The position numbers and the translations under genes were made by a program. A DNA stretch of 64,000 bases, from positions 50,009,858 to 50,073,857 of the forward strand of contig NC_083598.1 in assembly GCF_020882245.1 (NCBI RefSeq). Direction: 5' to 3'. This DNA is from Rhopalosiphum padi. Lineage: Eukaryota; Arthropoda; Insecta; Hemiptera; Aphididae. Each line of letters begins with the position of its first letter. Within the stretch, counting starts at the first letter, position 1. Below the pieces are notes generated by a model. The model saw nothing but the letters and a program-made list of their open reading frames with translations. It was not told the DNA's origin and did not search any database. Below are positions 25,851 through 37,273 of this stretch, piece by piece.

Positions 25851-28112
25851 TTAATATAACAATAAAAACTTAAACTATGGTATGTTATGTGATAGTAAGA
25901 CGAAGACAACACATATGGGTCTGACGTCCTCTTAAGAATTAATAAATAATTTATTTAGCATATCATAAAATGTTAGTGTGAGTTTCACATAACTATTAAA
26001 CTATTAACTAATGGTTGTTTTTGTCATTGCAACAAATCTAATAAATAATTTCCTTGAAGACATTTTATGTATTAATTTATTTTATAACAGCTGTCCTATT
26101 ATAACTTATAAACTAACAGTCTAACACTATAATGCGTTTATTATACTGGAATAATAATTATTAAACAAATCTGTCCCAATTATTGGTTCAACACAAAATA
26201 GCAAAGGAGTATGTAAAATTTGTTAAATACTTGTTTCATAAACTTTATACCTATAAAAAATAGGCAGTGAGAATGATCTACAACATTCTACTATATTATT
26301 AAAGGAGCTATGGATAATATTCAAAAAATTATAATATAATGATTCAAAGTACCATATATTCTGTCATTTACAGTATATACTATATTATAGTAGAGTATAA
26401 AAATCAAAAACAATAATAATTAATATTATTATTGTTTTCCATTTCCAAACTTAAATGTTAAGTATTACAAATTTACAAATAAATCATATTATATAACAAT
26501 TAATAACTATGCATAATTGTTGACATAAAACGTGTACAAATATAATATTAACATATTGTATATAAACATAAAACGCTATAGTATAATATAAATGTACATA
26601 ATGTAAATTCCATTATTTTTATTTATGCAAAGTTAACTATTATAAACAGATTTTATCAGAGGAATTCAATGTATTCTATAGTAAAGTTAATTGACACAAT
26701 TTAACAATATATAATAATAATATCATATATATGTGTTTCTTTTACTACTACTTTTTTTTTTTTTGGAATAGTATTAATTGGAATTTTTGAATAAATAAAA
26801 ATAAACCTTCAATCTGGGTATACAATAAGATATTTAATGTAAGAAACATCACGTTGGACTGTTAAAAAAAAAAAAAATAGTTTTATTTAACGATTCCAGT
26901 AATAATATAAAATGACAAAATCGAATAATGTTCTTGAAGCTTAAATAATAGTTTAATTGGCTTTTATCAACAATAAAAATTGAAAAAATTGTGATGGACA
27001 CTGATGATCACTACATAAGATTTAAAAATAATAACATAGTTGGTTGGATAGTTATCATAGATGAAATTTAATTCTTCTCTATTATAGATGCGTTAAAACT
27101 AAAAATAATAACATTGACGTTGTATAATATTTTTTTTTTTTTGTCGCATATCCATCAGTCTTTATGATAAAAATCATATGCAATCTAAATCTATTTGACT
27201 AGATGTATAAAATTAAAAACAACTAAACCTATTTTAATCTAACATGTTTCATTTAAGCAATTACATCATGAATAGGGCATTCTAAATAATAACATAATAA
27301 AGCTTCAAATAGCTTTAGGGTTTTTTTATTTTTTATTTAGTACCCGAGCAAGTTTTGAACAATATTTTGAATGGACTATAGAATAATGAACTGCTGTACT
27401 TAATTAAAATAAAACAAAAAATAGATACAATATTTACTTTATAAATACACTGTTATGCTATTATACACAACTTAAACAACTACTAGTAGGTAATACAGAA
27501 TGCAAAAGAAAAAAAATATATTTAATTGATACGTCTACTATTTAAAATATATATATAAATAAACTAAATTAAGGACTCATAAATAAATTATCAAAAGTAA
27601 AATAAAATAATCACAATAACGGTGTCATCATCATAATTGTTTGGTTTGCATATTCAATTTTGGTACATCCAAAACATACCATAAATATTTAAACAGCCGA
27701 AACAGTATAAAGTACATAATAACGTAATATTATAATCACAATAATATTACTGAGTAACTAAAAAAATACATTAGTTCTTTTAAGCAAATTGGAAGGGAAA
27801 ATTATGCAGTGTACATGTATATTGTAGTTATCTAAAACTCAAATTTCCCACCCTGTCCAAGTTAAGTTTACACTTGAGATAATGATAAATTGAAGAAAAA
27901 AAATACACAATAATTATACATATACATTTACATACGTACAAATATAAAATATTGGACTCGTATAACTTTTGATAGAAACTTTAAATAAAAAATACTCTTA
28001 TAATTAAAAAAAAATCTTATCGATCTAGTACCTGCATAACACTATAACCTTTATATTATGCAATACAGTGGACACCTTATTCGAAAAGATACAATAGGGT
28101 AGTAAAAAAGTC
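25851..28112. other. Probable Trim9 3' UTR (right end) and AT-rich intergenic DNA
   Basis: Reading leftward from the Trim9 stop, no canonical AATAAA (TTTATT on the plus strand) appears until 27330-27325. A variant ATTAAA is near 27525-27520. The 3' UTR is therefore either long or uses a variant signal. The remainder holds homopolymer tracts and no gene. Confidence 0.4.
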
Positions 28113-28232
28113 TTAACAGTCTTCTAAGTCACTGGGAGCGTCAAGTGCTGTATGCAGCGTGACAGCAACACCTCTGTTGACACTGACCGCTGGATAAAAG
28201 ACACCATACAGACCGTTGAAAGCCACCGGACC
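28113..28232 (-). CDS. Trim9: Trim9 exon 9 of those seen: SPRY C-terminus and stop
   Basis: The acceptor TTGAATAG precedes a phase-0 exon of 39 codons plus TAA (28115-28113). It reads GPVAFNGLYGVFYPAVSVNR followed by GVAVTLHTALDAPSD, matching the last strands of the TRIM9 SPRY domain, where FPAVSLNRNVQVTLHTGL is the usual form. The protein ends a few residues later in LEDC, shorter than the mammalian tail. The 108-bp intron before this exon is by far the smallest in the gene. Confidence 0.94.
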   Translation of the reverse strand, partial: GPVAFNGLYGVFYPAVSVNRGVAVTLHTALDAPSDLEDC

Positions 28233-28340
28233 CTATTCAAAAACAAACAAGCATAAACAATTATTATTATTGTGAACCAGATATTAATGCATAGGCTCCA
28301 GGAGCAAAAAGTTAAGCAAATTTTCCACATCAATCGTTAC

Positions 28341-28513
28341 TTGTGGTTCGTCGTTGACGAAAAAAGATAATTGGTGTTTGTTCAGATCCAGGAGCACGCC
28401 AACTGTGGATCCCACCTGGATGCCACCTTCGCACCTCTGCTCATGACTGCGGCAGTGCATAAACCAAGACCTCTGTTTGTCGATATACATGCTCCAACCA
28501 GATTCGTCTTTGC
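28341..28513 (-). CDS. Trim9: Trim9 exon: central SPRY domain
   Basis: The acceptor is TTTTAG and the donor CAA followed by GTAACG. The first two bases complete a glycine codon begun in the previous exon. The exon reads GKDESGWSMYIDKQRSWFMH, then an EGGI motif, VGVLLDLNKHQLSFFVNDEP and Q. The RSWFMH and GVLLDLN motifs are diagnostic of TRIM9/TRIM67 SPRY domains. It joins in phase 0 to GPVAFNG. The apparent run-on open frame upstream (to 28550) is intron, beginning at a TTG, not a real start. Confidence 0.95.
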
Positions 28514-29747
28514 CTAAAACAAAATTAAATTTAAATTTCGATAATAACAACCAATTCTAATTATAAACTGTGGGTTAGAATTAGTGAGTGGCCAATATTC
28601 TATAGGTGGAAATCAATAGGAAGACTTTAATAGTATTAAAACAATAGGCTTATCCCACATCCCACCACCAATATATATATAAACATGTACATTGTACCTA
28701 CATACATTGATTATCTACTTTCTTAACTAAAAATGCGTAACTATTCTTTACATAAATATTAAATATCAATAGTTAAAATTGTATTAAAAATGTATTATGA
28801 ATGTATTTTTATAAGTCGACTTGTACAGTATTGGTCAAGTGAAACATCTACCCTGTGATTGCACAGAGCTCCTGTGTATTTTTCAAAATCAAGGACCAAA
28901 TAAAATAGGAAAAATCTAGGTTTATTTAAACCATTTAAAATTTTTTTTTTGAACTAACGACAATGTATGGCTTATTTAACACACAGTACATACCATTCAA
29001 ATACATTCTTATACTTCTGTACACACCAATTCAGTGTAATGTACACTGTGTAAACTAGTATTTTCAAAAATTAACATTTTCTAAATCAAAATTAAATCTT
29101 TGATAAGCCTGCAACAATATCTTTGGATCTTTTATTTTGTCTGTCTTGTCTTCAACAAATAGAAATCTCATTGAACTTATAAACAAAGATGAAATTATTA
29201 ATATGTTAAGATCTGCCAGCAATAAATTAAAAAACTGCTAATTTAATATTTATTTCATTTATGTTATTTATGTTAATTTTTATTTTATTTTATATGTACA
29301 TAATAACACAAATTACAACATTGTAAAAAAGTTATGTAAGACCATTGTCGATTATTATAATTATTATAGTAAACTTTTTTTTAATTACCTTATAAAGTAA
29401 TAAATTATAAAATAATTTTATATTGGGATGTATTAAAAGGTAATTAATTTTGTTTGTTTATGTTCGTATACAACACTGGTCTTGCACCCTGATTTTATGT
29501 TTATGTTTGTATATACAAAAATACAATTGTATTTTGTTACCTATTATGTGTATACATAGATTATTATATGCAATATAAAATATTGGTAATAAAATATTTA
29601 GAATGACTCAGTCTAAAGTGAGCAACAATGCCAATATTAGTGTGCGCAGCACGATAGGATTTGGTATATGTGCAAAATATTTTAGCAAAAATTGTTCTTA
29701 GTTGTACGCCATTATTCAAACACAATTTATAATTTGTAGCTACTTAC
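28514..29747 (-). other. Trim9: Trim9 intron
   Basis: A 1234-bp AT-rich intron bounded by GTAAGT and TTTTAG on the minus strand. No nested gene or intact element was recognised. Confidence 0.8.
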
Positions 29748-29972
29748 CTAACATTTCCTCTTTGGACACGTCAAGTCTGGCCACGCCGAAACTTGGATCG
29801 GTATCGGCGTCGTACCGGTCGATCGTAAATTCCCAGTAATGAACACCTCTGGAGAACCCGACGCTTCCCAGAGCCACGCGGTGCTCGAATCCTTCGCAAG
29901 TCACTGTCATGTTGTCGGGTGTAAAGCACAGCTCGGGCGAGCTCAAGCATGGGTCGAACGTGAACCAAGCCA
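29748..29972 (-). CDS. Trim9: Trim9 exon: N-terminal SPRY domain
   Basis: The acceptor TTTTTCAG and donor G followed by GTAAGT bound 225 nt. Two bases finish a valine codon, then AWFTFDP begins the SPRY domain. Conserved motifs follow in order: DNMTVTC, GFSRGVHYWEF, IDRYDADTDPSFGVARLDV and KEEML. The HYWE and FGVAR motifs are standard SPRY landmarks, and the AWF-FDP start right after FN3 is specific to TRIM9-like proteins. The base composition is clearly GC-richer than the flanking introns. Confidence 0.95.
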
Positions 29973-31564
29973 CTGAAAAAAATAATACATTCAACGGTCA
30001 TAAATAATTATAATATTAAATGTAAGTTATGCAGTTTCCATTTGTACTTAAAAATACAGTAATACCGTCCATAAGTATGGAAGATTACATCATAATTTCG
30101 TTTTTGTTCGTCAGTAAAATTTAGAAAAAGTTTTACGGTGTTTTCCCGTCTTAATAGAATGCCCCCGCAAGTGACGGTACTTTAATCGCGTTTTAATTGC
30201 GAATGTTCTTTGAATTCAGAACTTCCAAACTTTTGCGAAATTAAATTAAAAATCAAACGCAGATGGTACAAACTGAAAGATTGCTTTTGAAATTTTCTTC
30301 CATAGATTTCAAAAAAATATTGAAAATGATAAAATATATGATAAAACGCTGCATTAAGTACAATTCCATTCATATATTATTTTAACTAAAATTAAAAGAC
30401 TTTATTTAATTGTTTTATAAACACTTTTCAGTTATGAACACTTTTGAAATGTTTTATACAATAAGATTATTGGTATCACGTTCTTTGACTTTTATACATA
30501 TCATTAAAAATATAGTCTAACCATTGTTAGTTATTATATTAAAAAATTTGAATTACGGTATCTATAAATTAGTTACATTAAATTTCGGAAATTCAATAGG
30601 TAATTCAGAAATATTTAAGATGTTTTTTTAAATGTATATAGTTTTAAAATTGTATTTTTAATTTTAAATACAATCTTAATTTAGAATTGGTCTTTGGTAC
30701 TTATTATAAAAGTCACATTTTTTAATTAAATTTAGAAATATATTTCATTAGTTTGACTTTCTTTTCAATTAATCATATACTTACAAAATATTAAATTTGA
30801 ACAAAAACGATCATTAAAAGATTCTTGCTATAAAATGTCATCTAGAAATTTACTACTAACATCACTAATATATACATAAACTATACAGCAGGGTTGTCAA
30901 ATTATTTAAACGCTACATGCCAAAAATTAACTTTTTTTTTCGAGCGTTCCAGAAAAATATTATATGTTATATTATTTCAAATATTGTAAGAAAAAAAATT
31001 ATCTAATTTTATTGTGTAATTAATGTATTAATATAAAAAAGAGTTAGTTTATATGCATAATATAATAATATTAATTTGTTAATTATTTATTTTCTTAGTT
31101 TGGTTTTTTTTTTTTTAATACTTGATGCCAATTCGTTGATATTTGGTTTATAAAATATTTTAATTTTTCGTGTGCCCTCAAAATCTTCTCACGTGCCGCT
31201 TTGGGCACGCGTGTTATGGATTTACCATCCCTGCTATACAGTATACACCTATAATTCAATAGACTTAGTAATAAACCGAGCACCGATCAAGATCGTTTTC
31301 TGAATGCGATGTTTCAACGTCACTTTAAAATTTAAACACAACTTATCCTTACACTGTACAAGATACATACTCGTATAGGCGTATAATATACAACCGAATA
31401 GCACTTTTTTTATTTTATTAAGAATTATATAAAAAAAAAAAAAAAAATCCAGTCTAGAGACGCAATTCCTTTTAATCCAATACTAGCTGTATATAATATG
31501 TATATTAATATATTCTCGGCAGTAGATCGATTGTGTTACTTATACATAGGTATATATATATTAC
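29973..31564 (-). other. Trim9: Trim9 intron carrying a hAT-like element
   Basis: A 1592-bp intron with donor GTAATA and acceptor TTTTTCAG. It contains the 30889-31233 hAT-like insertion. The minus open frames 30182-30373 and 31095-31283 are not genes; the second lies mostly within the transposon. Confidence 0.8.
30881..31241. mobile_element. Non-autonomous hAT-like element with 8-bp TSD
   Basis: The element is 30889-31233 (345 bp). It begins CAGGGTTGTCAAATT and ends TTTACCATCCCTG, whose reverse CAGGGATGGTAAA is an imperfect inverted repeat. The octamer CTATACAG is duplicated exactly on both sides (30881-30888 and 31234-31241). CAGGG-type ends and 8-bp duplications indicate the hAT superfamily. 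A minus-strand frame across it, reading about 60 residues, is typical of decayed hAT derivatives and is not a gene. It sits inside a Trim9 intron, away from the splice sites. Confidence 0.87.
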
Positions 31565-31703
31565 CTTCAGAAGTTTGCAATCCTATTACTTCGCTGTACT
31601 CGCCTTCGCCCGCGCTGTTGAACGCTTTTACTCGAGCGTTGTACGTGCAATTGAAGTGTAACCCGTCAACGGTGCAGATGGTTTCCGTGCCGCAATACAC
31701 CTC
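31565..31703 (-). CDS. Trim9: Trim9 exon: second half of FN3 domain
   Basis: The acceptor is GCGTTTACAG and the donor G followed by GTAATA. The phase-0 exon reads EVYCGTETICTVDGLHFNCT and then YNARVKAFNSAGEGEYSEV, ending LQTSE plus one base. The VDGLHFN-YNARVKAFN block is one of the most conserved parts of TRIM9 and forms the last strands of the fibronectin type III fold. The final base completes a valine codon with the first SPRY exon (SEV-AWF), as in other TRIM9 proteins. Confidence 0.95.
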
Positions 31704-34700
31704 CTGTAAACGCAAAAACAAATAATATATGGTCGAATTAATTCAACAACACAGCATATTACAAAGAGAGGCTTTCAGACGAATAATAATTTAATTTTAA
31801 TTAAAAAAAATATACACATTACTCACATACGCCTAAAGTATTGTTCCTACCTATAGGATATTTTATTTTTGTACTGTATTATATTGTAAAATATCTCAAA
31901 TTTTAAAAATGTACAAACATTATTAATACTATCACTGGGTCGTCATATTATATTATAATGTGTTTACAGCTTTTGAAAAACTAAACGAAATATCATTTAG
32001 ATATTAATAACGAAACTAAAAATATCCAATGTTGAATTGAATTAAAACATAGTTTAGAATTTAATTTATACAGTACGTAGTTAATGTAGGAAAGCCATAT
32101 TATAATAATAAAATTAATAATTTTGATTTATAAATCTTTAAAATATACATTTGAATATTATGTATATTTTAATTGTACTTAGTATATAACAACTAATAAC
32201 TATATTTTATAAGAAAAATCTACCATTTAATAAATTATTGAAATCTTATGATGAAAGCACTACAATTTTTAATTTACAATAAAAAATAATATTACATAAT
32301 ATTTGGCTAAAACAATTTTTCATGATAACAAAAAAATCATTTTTTATACTGTTTATCGTCTGTATTACACTATTTTTATATTTTTATGAATACCTATTAC
32401 CTATAGGTATATTATAGTTAAGATATTTTGGTTACCACTTTCAACTTGAAAATTTCAAATGTCAACGTAAAATTATTGTAATTTATTGATTTTTATGGTA
32501 AAGGTAAACAATATAATATATAATATATATTTATAAAATAGATAGGTACCGACATTTTTTTTTGATGATTTCTATCCGCAACTATATAGTTTTTTTTTAC
32601 ATTTTCATTCAAAAGTTAAATGTTGGAATAAAATACTCAAATAACTAAATAAAATATTAATTTAAAAAGAATCGTACAGTTTCATACAGAAATTATACCT
32701 ACTGGCTACTTCTGTAAAGTATTAAACTAGTTAAAACTTTTAAATGTCAACTTTTACAAATTTCTTATTTATTTTAAAAAGTATATAAACATACAAATAA
32801 AAATAAAACGGCAGTAGAAATAATGAAATATATTTTACGGTTTATGAGTCATGAAAAAGAATACCATTTTTAAATTGTTTACACAATACGATATATTATG
32901 TAGGTACTATCAATTACTGATCTACCAGGTCATTATTAATACTCATTCGTTATTATAATATGCGTGCGTGCTAGTATAAAATAGTATAACGATAATTATA
33001 ATACGTAATTACCAGATCAATTTAGTTTAATAAAAAATATCAATAAAAATAAAACCAATTGTTGTTTACGAAAATTCAAATATTAACATTTTTCCTAAAA
33101 AAAATCACTGTTTATCCACGGATTTTCTATGTCAATAATAACTAGTAAGGTATTTATTTATATCTTCAAAGATAAGTTTAATGGAATAAAACCAATTTAA
33201 TAGAACTTTGATCTTTTTCCAACGTAATGTTTTTAAAACGAAAGGTCAATTTCACAGATATTAAAACATATAAGTACATATCACAATTCACAAGCCTTCT
33301 AAATATATATTTATTTCTTATAAGATATTAACACTCAGTAATGCGTAAATTAAAATTCACAAATAAAAATTACAAAATGTTTAATTGCGTTTCTAAAACA
33401 TTGCCAGAATATAAGTAGGTATGTTAAGTCGTATTATCGCCTGGAACATATTTGTACCCTCCCATAATAAATTATGGTCGTATAAAGTTTATTTTTATAG
33501 AATGGTTATGATTATGATTATTTCATAAAAACATTTTATAGCGATCATTAATAACAGACGGTCTCCAAACTCCAAAATATGCCAAGTATTCATGTATAAA
33601 TAACAAGATGTCCATTCCGAATTTACAGATTTATTTCCCAAAGCTTTATTAAGTAAATTTACTTGCATAATATACTAAACATATCGAATTACATAAATGT
33701 TTAATAGATATACATATATCCTATAAATTTATTTAAACTATTAATGGCAGTAATTCTTAATTTATTTTCAAGTAGATAGGTATATATATTAGATAGATAC
33801 ATTTTATTTTTAAATTAAGTTGAAACACGAAACTATTGTAAATTAGAAAGTTATATTGGAAAAATAAAATATCACTACTATTAGTTGAAAATTTGGTGTA
33901 ATTATCATTTAAGGTGTAGTAGACTACGCCTTATAGTGAGTTGACCAATGTGCTATGCAAAATAGGAATATTGTTATAACATAAACGACGAAAAACAATT
34001 CCGTAAAAACATACTACAATGCAAAATAATAGTTCATTTAAACCCAGTTTTCGTTTTGTGCAGTTTAAATTCGTTCATTATAATATGTATACATATTTAA
34101 ATATTTTATTGGCATATAAAAACGATTTATGGTTTCATAAAAAGTAATTTAGCGAGCATATAATATCGTCAGAAGTTATATTAATTTAAATTTAGATAAA
34201 ATAAAAAAAATAAATTGAAGTTATTTTGTTTTTTTTTCAGTATATATTTATTAATGGCACCGAGTTTATGTTGACTTATACAGCTATAACGGGTCATAAA
34301 AGCAAAATAATAGATATTTTGTCTGCCGGTCACGTTAAGGTTATATGCATATATAATCAACTATTTATTTTTTTGCGATATCATACTGATAGTGATTTTA
34401 TGAAAGACAAAAATGTATATTGTATATTTGTATATTGTATACACTGTAAGAAAAAATGACATGAAAAAAATCTATTGTTTTCTCGGCGTGTATTATTATT
34501 ATTTGTTTGTATAACCAAATACATATTAATATTTTATATGTTATTAAAATTCAATGGTATTTGGTATACGAAAAAACAACAAAAAATCTCCATGTGCCGA
34601 CAACAAATCCTAATGGTATATATTTTGTGGGTCGAGGTGCTGTTATTGGAAATTGGATGTCGTTCTGTAATTTAAAATCCATCAACAACCAATGACACTG

Positions 34701-34844
34701 TTTACAAAAATGCCGCGTTTAGTACGTCCAGACGTCACGATAAGCGTTTTATTCGAATATTCTAGTATACGTCTTTTAAATATAATGTACAGCCTGTAAG
34801 ATTAAATGCACGAAAGACCAACTACCACTCTTCCCTGCCAATGA

Positions 34845-34908
34845 CTTTATTTTTATTGCAGAACACATTTCGTAAATCGAAACTTTGTGCCGTCGTATAG
34901 TATATAAT
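34845..34908 (+). other. Acceptor-like site with short terminal frame (weak)
   Basis: TTATTTTTATTGCAG is a textbook acceptor, followed by NTFRKSKLCAVV and a stop in one frame. It lies antisense inside a Trim9 intron. With 12 codons and no partner exon it is most likely chance; it is noted only because the splice signal is so good. Confidence 0.1.
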
Positions 34909-35918
34909 ACATTGTTATTATATTTTCAATGGCAATCTATCATTTTCGAAAAAAAATATTGTTTTACGATGAAAGAATGAAACTTTTTTTTCTCCACAAG
35001 CGTAATATACGGGGTAGAACGTTTTATAACTGGTTAGTATGGTAACATTAATTCACTAAGTCAGCCTTTTATGTATTCAAAAAATATGTTTTTACAAAAT
35101 ATACGAAGCGATCTATTTAAATTTTAAAGTAACACTCGTTGTTTTGAAAAACACTAACGCTTTAGACAATGTTTTTTTTTACAAAAATTAAAGTTGTTTC
35201 AAAACATTATTATCTAAAAAAAAAAAAATGATATCTTACTATTTTTTAACAATATTATTTTTAGATTTAAAAGACATTTTTAATATCGGCTTATTCCAAA
35301 GCAAAATATCATTTGGTTTATTTCAGATTCGAAAAATCAAATTTTGAACAAATAGTTTATATTAGTTAAAAATATTTCAATAAGTATACTGTATACATGA
35401 GCGCAGTAGTGAAGCAACATTTTGTGGGGTATACTTCTTATACCACTCCACTCTATTCGTAATAAACTACTTGTCCAAAATTCGATTTTTATAAATGTAA
35501 GTGCTTTAAAATTTAAAAATTATAACATAGTAAAAAGAATGTTTTTTAATTACAAAGTTATAAAAAATAAAAAATATTTTAAAATATTGAGTGTTTTACG
35601 TTGAATAAATCATCTGATATAGGTATACCTATATAGTTTGCAATATACTTATAAATGTTGTACACTTCATTTTTACAAAGAAATATATAATATTTTATAA
35701 TAATAGTTATTAATTTTTTTTTTAACAACCAATACTCTTCTTAATTTCGTAATAAAAAGCAGAATACCACCACGGTAGAACAATTTTATAAGCACATTTA
35801 GTATTTTAAAATAAGTACTTTTCATGTTACAAAAAAAACATAAAAATTTGCTTGATTAAACTAGAGCCCTGTGAATGGATCACACTATGTATAAAATCGT
35901 AATAATCTCGCCTGACAG

Positions 35919-36034
35919 TAATAATAATATAGAGGACGACGACCGATCGTTAATCTTAATTTGCGAAGCTCAAGTATCGGTTGGCCGACGCCGCGAGGGT
36001 AATCAATTTTCTAATGATTCCGTACATCATACAG
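35919..36034 (+). CDS. Candidate internal exon antisense to Trim9 (weak)
   Basis: Bounded by CCTGACAG on the left and ACAG followed by GTAGGT on the right, with phase 1 at both ends. It reads an acidic EDDDRSLILICEAQVSVG, then a basic RRREG and an NDSVHHTG end. Composition is coding-like. I do not recognise the family with confidence. The spacing of LILICE...VG and SVHHTG is only faintly reminiscent of PARP catalytic strands. It lies 100 bp from a Trim9 FN3 exon on the opposite strand. Confidence 0.2.
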
Positions 36035-36133
36035 GTAGGTTGTACATGTACCTATTATCCTACACATAGTTTTACGCGAAAAATCAATACGCCTAGAGGA
36101 TAAAATTATTATTGTTGTTGTTGTTGTACAAAC

Positions 36134-36273
36134 CCTGAAGTCTCCGCCGTTGCCGTCGTCCAGTTCTAACACATAACCTTCGACGTATGAAGAAGCTGGT
36201 GGTTGCCACGCGATCGTAACGCTATTGTTCTCTGCACTACACTCTTCGGCGATGATCAGCGCTGCGCTTGGAG
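36134..36273 (-). CDS. Trim9: Trim9 exon: first half of FN3 domain
   Basis: The acceptor is TATGTATAG. The exon starts with CT, completing an alanine or threonine codon depending on which exon precedes it. It reads PSAALIIAEECSAENNSVTI, then AWQPP and EGYVLELDDGNGGDFR. EGYVLELDDGN-G-FREVYCG across the next junction is a TRIM9 signature. The donor is AGG followed by GTTTGT, the weakest donor in the gene (T at +3 and +4), but the protein match on both sides leaves no better choice. Confidence 0.93.
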
Positions 36274-37240
36274 CTATACATAAAATAACATATATTGTTC
36301 AGACGACACACGTATATCGACGATAAGTATATAATATAATATACCTAATATTATATAATTTATGGCAAGACAGCCGAAAACAACACACTACAGGTAACTA
36401 CAGAACAGCTGTGTACATATAATATATGTCATATATATATAATGTACCTATATATATATTATAAGAACAAAAAATCGTCGCATGCATTTATACGTCTTGC
36501 TAAGATCATGATTTTTGGTAAAATCGTACAACGGTATACGATAGGTATACATTAACCATTATATACACCATATTTACTTCGACACGGATATTATATACCG
36601 GGTGATTCACTTATTATTTCCAAAAATATTTCTTTATCATGATTTTGAGCCGTTACAAACAATATTATTGGAAAAAAATTATAATTTTTACCATGTTTTA
36701 TTGTTATTATTTCTTAAATTTTGTACCATTTTGAATGACAACATACATTTTTAATTCTTTATGTCATATTGTAGAATATTATTTTCGATAAATAATCATC
36801 AAATTTTGAACGAAAAGTTTATGAGATTTCTAAATATTTATAGTATAAATAGGTGAAGCAATTAGTGGTACAGTGGTAAAATATAGGTTCACTATTCTGC
36901 TCATTTAATTTTTAATTACCTACTTATAAATAAACTACTTGTCTGAAATTCGATTTTTTAAGATCAAAATACACTAAATAATATTTTAATTAGGAATTTA
37001 AAACTAAAAATGTCAGTCATTATTTAAAAGTGTACAAAGCTTAAAAAATAGTAAAAACATAATTTTTCCAAGAATGTCCTTTTGTTACGACTAAGCGGAT
37101 TCGATACAAAAACGATGAGTGCCAAATCCATTTAAAATTAGGTAAAAGAAATATTTTCAAAACCATTAGCGTTTTTTAAAATCATAAATGTTAAATGGAT
37201 TATCCCATATATATAAATATATTATGTATTATGATTATAC
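36274..37240 (-). other. Trim9: Trim9 intron carrying a TIR element
   Basis: A 967-bp intron, about two thirds of which is occupied by the 36593-37212 transposon copy. Its right end lies only about 28 bp from the microexon donor, so the insertion sits very near a splice site. Confidence 0.75.
36593..37212. mobile_element. Non-autonomous TIR element, GGTGATTCA family, copy 4
   Basis: The left end reads ATACCGGGTGATTCACTTAT. The right end in reverse reads ATATGGGATAATCCATTTAA. The interior contains the family word TAAACTACTTGTCTGAAATT followed by CGATTTTTT, also seen in copies 5, 7 and 8. About 620 bp, non-coding, inside a Trim9 intron and ending next to the microexon. Confidence 0.5.
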
Positions 37241-37273
37241 CTGTTGCCTTCATGTCTTCTCCGTCCCCGATAG
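37241..37273 (-). CDS. Trim9: Trim9 33-nt microexon, probably optional
   Basis: The sequence GCACTAATCTTGTAAAG precedes CT-ATC-GGG, and the exon ends ACA-G before GTATAA. It is phase 1 at both ends and encodes IGDGEDMKAT plus split codons. Included, the linker between COS and FN3 reads QMKTIGDGEDMKATAPSAAL. Skipped, it reads QMKTPSAAL with the frame intact. The acceptor ends in AAAG rather than YAG, a weak site typical of regulated microexons. It adds a small acidic insert at the COS-FN3 hinge. The exact boundaries are inferred from phase and open frame, without a transcript. Confidence 0.6.

Larger units (their letters stand above)
31704..36133 (-). other. Trim9: Trim9 intron, 4.4 kb
   Basis: This intron splits the FN3 domain. 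It is AT-rich with several short AT-driven frames. The plus strand carries a small exon-like segment at 35919-36034. Around 35035-35500 there are fragments related to the GGTGATTCA transposon family (an AACTACTTGTCC word followed by AAAATTCGATTTTT), without clear ends. Confidence 0.7.

Noticed and set aside
29771..30001. Second minus-strand frame over the SPRY exon
   Set aside because: A shadow of the Trim9 exon 29748-29972 in another frame.
31095..31283. 62-codon minus frame with SRDGKSITRVPKAAREK
   Set aside because: It lies mostly within the hAT-like element 30889-31233 and is typical of decayed repeats.
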